A DNA stretch of 58,202 nucleotides from Chromatiales bacterium (GTDB taxonomy: Bacteria > Pseudomonadota > Gammaproteobacteria > Chromatiales > Chromatiaceae): the NCBI GenBank assembly GCA_028284585.1, contig JANQRK010000118.1, positions 1 to 58,202 on the forward strand. The letters run 5' to 3'. Below are positions 53,198-58,202 of this stretch, piece after piece. Made by a program: the position numbers and the translations under genes. The notes below the pieces were generated by a model. The model worked only from the letters and a program-made list of their open reading frames with translations. It was not told the DNA's origin and made no database searches. Each line of letters opens with the position of its first letter. Position 1 is the stretch's first letter.

Positions 53198-54235
53198 TCA
53201 GGGTGTGGGCGATTGCGGCGCGGCCGGGGGAGTAAGGCCGCCCATCGCAAGTACGATGTCTTCGAGCAGCAGCCAGGGTTCTCGCGCCAGGCTGCCCTTA
53301 ATCGCACGGTCGGCTTGATGACAGAGCCCGAGCAAGCTGAGCCACTGCGCCGAGGCACCCTTTGCCAGTGCGCGGCGCACGATCGTGCTGCGCTTGCGCA
53401 ACACCCTGGCATCCTTGAGCGCTTGGTCGGTGCTGCGTCCCGCCGTGATTGCGGCCGACAGCTTGGCCATGCTGCGGGCCTCGCGATGCAGCGCCCAAAG
53501 CGCGATGGCCGGCGCAGTCCCTTCAGCTTGCAGCCCCTGCAGTATGTGCAGGCTGCGCGCGGCCTCACCGCGAAGGGCGCTGTCGACCAACTCGAAGACG
53601 TCGTAGCGGGCGCTGTCTGCAACCGCGGCCCGCAGTCGATCGGCGTCGAGCGGCCCGGTGCCATGCAGCAATAAGAGCTTGTCGATCTCTTGTCGGGCGG
53701 CGAGCAGATTGCCCTCGACCCGATCCGTCAGCATCTGCAGTGCATCGTCGGTCGCCTGTATCCCGGCCTCACGCAGGTGCTGGCCGATCCAGGCGGGTAG
53801 TCGTTCTGGGTCAATCGGCCACACCTGGATTACTACCCCGAGGGCGTCGATTGCCTTGAACCATTTGCTGTTTTGCTGTTGGCGCTCGAGCTTGGGCAGG
53901 CTGAGCAACAATAAGGTATCCGGTGGCGGGTCTTCGCAATAGCGGACCAGCGCTTTGCTGCCCTCCGTGCCCGGCTTGCCATTGGGTATGCGCAGGTCGA
54001 TCAGCTTGCGCTCGGCGAACAGTGAAAAGGCCGCTGCCTCGGCGGTGAAGTGTTGCCAGTCGAAGTTTGCAGCGGCCTCCAGCACCGTGCGGCTGCTGTG
54101 CCCGGCGGTGCGTGCGGCACTGCGGATCGCATCGCAGCATTCGCCGGACTGCAAGGGTTCGTCGCCACTGACCAGATAGACTGCGGCGAGTTGTTCCGCC
54201 AGATACTGCTGTAATCGATCCGGATAGACCCGCAT
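53198..54235 (-). CDS. holA: DNA polymerase III delta subunit
   Basis: 345 residues. It has the HolA N-terminal AYLVSGDEPLQ-type motif (LVSGDEPL near 22), a degenerate AAA+ core, and a C-terminal collar domain. It opens the beta clamp in the clamp loader. The start and the lptE stop overlap by a base. A plus-strand-directed dyad lies in the 126-bp gap to proA but is weak. Confidence 0.94.
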   Translation of the reverse strand: MRVYPDRLQQYLAEQLAAVYLVSGDEPLQSGECCDAIRSAARTAGHSSRTVLEAAANFDWQHFTAEAAAFSLFAERKLIDLRIPNGKPGTEGSKALVRYCEDPPPDTLLLLSLPKLERQQQNSKWFKAIDALGVVIQVWPIDPERLPAWIGQHLREAGIQATDDALQMLTDRVEGNLLAARQEIDKLLLLHGTGPLDADRLRAAVADSARYDVFELVDSALRGEAARSLHILQGLQAEGTAPAIALWALHREARSMAKLSAAITAGRSTDQALKDARVLRKRSTIVRRALAKGASAQWLSLLGLCHQADRAIKGSLAREPWLLLEDIVLAMGGLTPPAAPQSPTP

Positions 54236-54774
54236 CAGTTCGCCGTGGATAGCCGGCGGACCACGCGGGCAACCAGGTCGCGCAGCATATCCTCGCGCAG
54301 TAGCTCGGCCTCACGCGCGCTACCCAAGACCACCGTCGGCGGCCGGAACTGGATCCGGACCACACGCTCGGCCTGCGGAGGCAGAAGCTGGCGCCCCGCC
54401 TTGTCATGCAGTGCAAAGCGTAGGCTATCCTCGAGTTCGAATTCCACTGCCTTGTTGCGACTATCCACCGACAATACCCGGTGGCCTCGTTTCCAGCGCG
54501 ATATACGCAGCGTTGAACCACTGTCGGCGGCATTCGAGACCAACTTGAGGTCGGTATGGGCCAGCTGTCGCCGCAGCTCGCGATACAGCGGCGAGTAGTG
54601 CCCGACCCCGGCAACGAACAACGGCCCCGGCACCGCCTCGAGCCGACCAGCGCCCATGCCGCGTGGCTGAAAGCCACAGGCGCCGAGCTGCACGGCGACG
54701 CCGAGTATCAGGGCCAAAAACAACCAGCGATTGATCGTCTTGGAAACAATGAATTTGCGCGAGAGCTTAGTCAT
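54235..54774 (-). CDS. lptE: LPS-assembly lipoprotein LptE
   Basis: 179 residues from the ATG at 54774, which overlaps the leuS stop by 4 bp. A signal sequence ends in the lipobox L-G-A-C33, and the mature domain has the CGFQPRG start typical of LptE. It plugs the LptD barrel in the outer membrane. The longer upstream reading shadows leuS. Confidence 0.94.
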   Translation of the reverse strand: MTKLSRKFIVSKTINRWLFLALILGVAVQLGACGFQPRGMGAGRLEAVPGPLFVAGVGHYSPLYRELRRQLAHTDLKLVSNAADSGSTLRISRWKRGHRVLSVDSRNKAVEFELEDSLRFALHDKAGRQLLPPQAERVVRIQFRPPTVVLGSAREAELLREDMLRDLVARVVRRLSTAN

Positions 54775-57323
54775 TTGGCGACGATATTGACGAGTTTGTT
54801 GGGTACGACGATGACCCTTTGAATGCGCAGGCCCTCGATGAAGCGCTGAACATTTTCGTTGTCTTGCGCGGTCTGTTCGATTGTCGCCTGGTCGACATCC
54901 ACAGCTACCTGGATCTTGCCGCGCATCTTGCCGTTGACTTGGACGACGTACTCGACGGTCTCGGAACGCAGCGCGGCCTCGTCCACCGCAGGCCAGCCGC
55001 CCGATTGTACGTCGTCGCCGAAGCCCAGCTCGCGCCACAGTGTGTGGCAGACATGCGGCGCGATCGGCGCCAGCAAGCGCAGCACGATGCCGACGCCCTC
55101 GCGTAGCACGCCGACTGCGGCTGGCGTGTCCTCTAGCCGGGTGAGGGCATTGACCATAGTCATGCAGGCCGATACCACGGTGTTGTATTGCTGGCGCTCG
55201 TAGTCGAACAGCGCCTTCTGCAGTACTGAGTGCAGCTCGCGACGGGTTGCCGCGAACTGGTCTTGGCCAGCTGCCGGGGTATCGGATGGTGTCGCATGTA
55301 GCCGCACGCCGAGGGCCCAGAGCCGTTTGAGGAAACGGTGGGCACCCTCGACGCCTTCGTCGGACCATTCCAGAGACTGGTCCGGAGGAGCGGTAAACAT
55401 GGTGTATAGCCGAACCGTATCGGCCCCGTAGCAGTCGATCAGCGTCTGCGGATCGACGCCATTATTCTTCGACTTCGACATCTTCTCGATGCCACCAGGG
55501 ATGACCGGTTTGCCGTCAGTTTTGGCTATCGCACGCTGCGTGCGGCCCTTGTCGTCGCGTTCGACTTCGATGTCTGCAGGGTTAAACCATTCCCGCGACC
55601 CGTCCGGCCGGTCACGATAGTAGGTCTCTGCGACCACCATGCCCTGGGTAAGCAAGCGACTGAAGGGTTCGTCGCAATCGACCAGACCATCGTCGCGCAT
55701 CAGTTTGTTGAAGAAGCGTGCATACAAGAGATGCAGGATCGCGTGTTCTATGCCGCCGACGTATTGGTCGACCGGCAACCAATAAGCGGCCCTTTCATCA
55801 AGCATCCGGTCATCGGCATCTGGGCAGCAGTACCGTGCGTAGTACCAGCTCGATTCGAAAAAGGTGTCGAAGGTGTCGGTCTCGCGAAGATCGCCGTTGC
55901 CAAGCTCGTAGAACGCCGGCAGTTTTTTCAGCGGCGAACCTGAGCCGTCGACCAAGATGTCTTCCGGGAGGCGGACTGGGAAGGTATCGGCCGGGTCGAT
56001 GGTCCCGTCGGCGCGGTGGATCACGGGTATCGGACAGCCCCAGTAACGCTGGCGCGAGACGCCCCAGTCGCGCAGGCGAAAATTGACTTGCTTGCAGCCT
56101 TTGTCGTGCTTTTCCAGCCATGCGGCGATGGCGTCGAACGCGGCCTCGGAATTGAGGCCGTCGAACGGCGCGGAATTGGCCAGCACGCCCTTTTCGACAT
56201 AGGCCGCGTGTTCGATCCCGCACGGCTGACCGTCCGGGTCGAAAATGACCTGTTTCTTGGGGATACCGTATTTATCTGCGAACTCCCAATCGCGCTGGTC
56301 ATGTGCCGGTACCGCCATTACGGCCCCGGTACCATAGCCCATCAGCACGAAGTTGGCGGCGAAGATCGGCACCGCCTCACCGCTCACCGGGTGCAGCGCA
56401 TTGCGGCCGAGCGGCATACCCCGTTTCTCAGCGGTTTCCAGATCGGCTTCGCCCAATGCCCCGGAGCGGCACTCGCGGATGAAATCTGCCAGGGCTCGGT
56501 TATTTGCGGCGGCCTCGAGCGCCAGTGGATGCTCGGCGGCCACTGCGACATAGGTCACACCCATCAGGGTGTCCGGCCGGGTGGTGTAGACGTCGAGCGT
56601 TTCGGCACTGCCCTCGATCGCAAACTTCATTTGCACGCCAACCGATCGACCGATCCAGTTGCGTTGCATCGTGACGACCTGCTCCGGCCAGCCGTCGAGC
56701 CGGTCCAAGTCGTCGAGGAGTTCCTGGGCATAGTCGGTGATGCGCAAGAACCATTGCTCGATATCACGCTTCTCTACCGGGGCTCCGGAGCGCCATCCCT
56801 TACCGTCGATCACCTGCTCGTTGGCCAGTACCGTCTGATCGACCGGATCCCAGTTGACCGTTGCCGATTTCCGGTAGGCCAAGCCCTTGTCGATCAGCCG
56901 GGTGAACAACCATTGCTCCCAGCGGTAATAGTCAGGGTCGCAGGTGGCGAATTCACGGTCCCAGTCGTAGCCGAAACCGAGACGCTGCAATTGGCCCTTC
57001 ATGTAGGCGATGTTTTCGTAGGTCCACTCGGCGGGCGGCTTGTTATGTTTGATCGCGGCATTCTCGGCCGGTAGACCGAACGCATCCCAACCCATTGGCT
57101 GCAGCACGTTCTTACCGAGCATGCGCTGATAGCGCGAGATGACGTCGCCGATGGTGTAGTTGCGCACGTGCCCCATGTGCAATTTGCCGCTGGGGTAGGG
57201 GAACATCGACAGGCAATAGAATTTCTCACGGTCGGGATCCTCGCCGGCGCGAAATGCGCCCGTCTGGACCCAGAAACCTTGGGCTTCGTTTTCTATTCGT
57301 TCTGGTTTGTACTGCGATTCCAT
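54771..57323 (-). CDS. leuS: Leucyl-tRNA synthetase
   Basis: 850 residues from the ATG at 57323. Class Ia signature HMGH (49-52), [12 protein letters not shown] (near 612), an editing domain with [11 protein letters not shown], and a C-terminal anticodon and LSD region. It releases PPi and AMP on each charging event. First gene of the minus-strand run leading to pmbA. Confidence 0.97.
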   Translation of the reverse strand: MESQYKPERIENEAQGFWVQTGAFRAGEDPDREKFYCLSMFPYPSGKLHMGHVRNYTIGDVISRYQRMLGKNVLQPMGWDAFGLPAENAAIKHNKPPAEWTYENIAYMKGQLQRLGFGYDWDREFATCDPDYYRWEQWLFTRLIDKGLAYRKSATVNWDPVDQTVLANEQVIDGKGWRSGAPVEKRDIEQWFLRITDYAQELLDDLDRLDGWPEQVVTMQRNWIGRSVGVQMKFAIEGSAETLDVYTTRPDTLMGVTYVAVAAEHPLALEAAANNRALADFIRECRSGALGEADLETAEKRGMPLGRNALHPVSGEAVPIFAANFVLMGYGTGAVMAVPAHDQRDWEFADKYGIPKKQVIFDPDGQPCGIEHAAYVEKGVLANSAPFDGLNSEAAFDAIAAWLEKHDKGCKQVNFRLRDWGVSRQRYWGCPIPVIHRADGTIDPADTFPVRLPEDILVDGSGSPLKKLPAFYELGNGDLRETDTFDTFFESSWYYARYCCPDADDRMLDERAAYWLPVDQYVGGIEHAILHLLYARFFNKLMRDDGLVDCDEPFSRLLTQGMVVAETYYRDRPDGSREWFNPADIEVERDDKGRTQRAIAKTDGKPVIPGGIEKMSKSKNNGVDPQTLIDCYGADTVRLYTMFTAPPDQSLEWSDEGVEGAHRFLKRLWALGVRLHATPSDTPAAGQDQFAATRRELHSVLQKALFDYERQQYNTVVSACMTMVNALTRLEDTPAAVGVLREGVGIVLRLLAPIAPHVCHTLWRELGFGDDVQSGGWPAVDEAALRSETVEYVVQVNGKMRGKIQVAVDVDQATIEQTAQDNENVQRFIEGLRIQRVIVVPNKLVNIVAK

Positions 57324-57495
57324 GGATGGTCGGGTATCAAGGGGGCGGTTGGAACCAGGGCACTGTGCCACCCGTCAAAGGATACAGCAGCGAACGCGGG
57401 GCCGCGACGCGCTGCGCTTGGGCCTTGGGGATGGTTGTTGGTGCGTATGACGCGCCAAAATGCCCGTGGTTGCGTATCGATTAGGAGATGCACGC

Positions 57496-58026
57496 ATGAA
57501 CGACCAGGAGAAGGACTCGGTAGACCGCTTGGTTGCCGCCTATGAGGCGATGCTCAAACGGGTGCACGAGGCTGCTGAAACTGCTGAAGAGAAGACCGTT
57601 CCATGGCTGCGCGAGACCTTGCAAGATGCGCGCGAGCGCACGGTCGAGCTTGGGGAGCTCACGCGTGAAGAGGCCGATAAGGTGTCGCGGTATATCGAGC
57701 GTGACCTAGAAGACGCGGCCGGTTTCATTGCCGAGACTGGCCAGGAGTTCCGCGACTGGTTGAGCACCGATTGGCAGTTGATGCAGGATCGGATGCTGGA
57801 GATGTTCGCCGGCATGGCCGATCAGACCAGCCAGGCATTGAAAGAGTTTGCCGAGCAGGCGCGCACGGCCGGCCGCTACCAAACGGGCGAGATCACTGTG
57901 CCCGGCACCCTGGGTTGCCTCGCCTGTGGCGCCGAACTGCGCATCAAAAAAACCGGGCCGGTGCCGCCGTGCCCCAAGTGTCTGGCGACCAGCTTCGAGC
58001 GCAGGTCCAGCGCTGCATCGGACTGA
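57496..58026 (+). CDS. ybeL: DUF1451 (YbeL-like) zinc-ribbon protein
   Basis: 176 residues from the ATG at 57496 (AGGAG 9 nt before). An amphipathic helical N-terminal region (about 1-125) precedes a zinc ribbon with C141-x-x-C144 and C159-x-x-C162. Function is not known. It is divergent from leuS, the same neighbour relationship as E. coli ybeL-leuS. Confidence 0.92.
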   Translation: MNDQEKDSVDRLVAAYEAMLKRVHEAAETAEEKTVPWLRETLQDARERTVELGELTREEADKVSRYIERDLEDAAGFIAETGQEFRDWLSTDWQLMQDRMLEMFAGMADQTSQALKEFAEQARTAGRYQTGEITVPGTLGCLACGAELRIKKTGPVPPCPKCLATSFERRSSAASD

Positions 58027-58044
58027 GGCGTTGGCGGTGCCCGG

Positions 58045-58202
58045 CTAGTGGGCCAAGCGGATAATTCTGTAACGCTCAGCCAGGGCACAAGCATTTTGGG
58101 CAAGGCGCAGTCCGCCGGGAATGGCAGGCCCTTTCCAAGGACGGTAACACAGCCCACGATGCTTGTGCCTTGGCCCTTTGGGAGCCACTGTGCGAGCGCG
58201 AC
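58045..58202. repeat. Right-edge copy of the dispersed palindromic repeat
   Basis: 158 bp, reverse complement of 68-225 with eight mismatches. Inner hairpin arms are retained; only the first arm of the outer hairpin is present because the window ends there. It starts 18 bp after the ybeL stop. Confidence 0.9.

Overview
This 58.2-kb stretch is G+C-rich chromosomal DNA from a gammaproteobacterium. The gene order matches Gammaproteobacteria closely: smg/dprA/topA/tsaC beside def-fmt-rsmB-ntrYX-trkAH, leuS-lptE-holA-proA-nadD-rsfS-rlmH, and maf-rng-yhdP-tldD. The pairing of a membrane pyrophosphatase with a PPi-dependent phosphofructokinase, aerobic haem synthesis genes and two small c-type cytochromes suggests an autotrophic or methylotrophic lineage such as the Chromatiales or relatives. 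That placement is inferred from gene content; no rRNA or tRNA gene was recognised.

Layout. 1-225 and 58045-58202 are inverted copies of one 158-bp repeat (about 95% identical), so both window edges lie inside a dispersed element. 398-3251 holds an orphan ParA ATPase, a small secreted protein, a HAD phosphatase and a 2Fe-2S flavin reductase. 3283-8951 is a haem block (hemF, a possible 41-aa ORF, hemC-hemD-hemX-hemY). 9025-14809 carries tsaC, topA, smg, dprA and a LysM protein on the minus strand; 15003-24927 carries def, fmt, rsmB, a DUF4390 protein, ntrYX and trkAH on the plus strand. 25077-29015 has two tandem cytochrome c genes and polA. Between the cytochromes lie decayed ends of polA and trkH, which show that the pair arose by tandem duplication. 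29326-30515 holds two HupE/UreJ-like membrane proteins. 30636-39917 is a pyrophosphate-centred region: soluble ppa and moaC-engB on one strand, hppA-modB-modC on the other, a convergent pfp, and divergent from pfp an adenylate-kinase-like protein fused to a 240-residue lysine/alanine-rich histone H1-like tail. 40017-57323 is one long minus-strand run of fourteen genes from leuS to pmbA, interrupted by a 183-bp MITE-like element that abuts the rng start codon. A divergent DUF1451 (YbeL) gene closes the window.

The parts work together as core housekeeping (haem, tRNA and ribosome maturation, LPS and envelope biogenesis, NAD and proline synthesis) plus a PPi/AMP energy module. PPi made by biosynthesis could be spent by HppA to pump ions, used by PPi-PFK in reversible sugar-phosphate metabolism, or hydrolysed by Ppa, while AMP is the usual substrate of adenylate kinases. 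The most unusual items are the kinase-H1 fusion, the MITE at rng, the fossil junction behind the cytochrome pair, and a dyad-rich regulatory region between pfp and the kinase gene.
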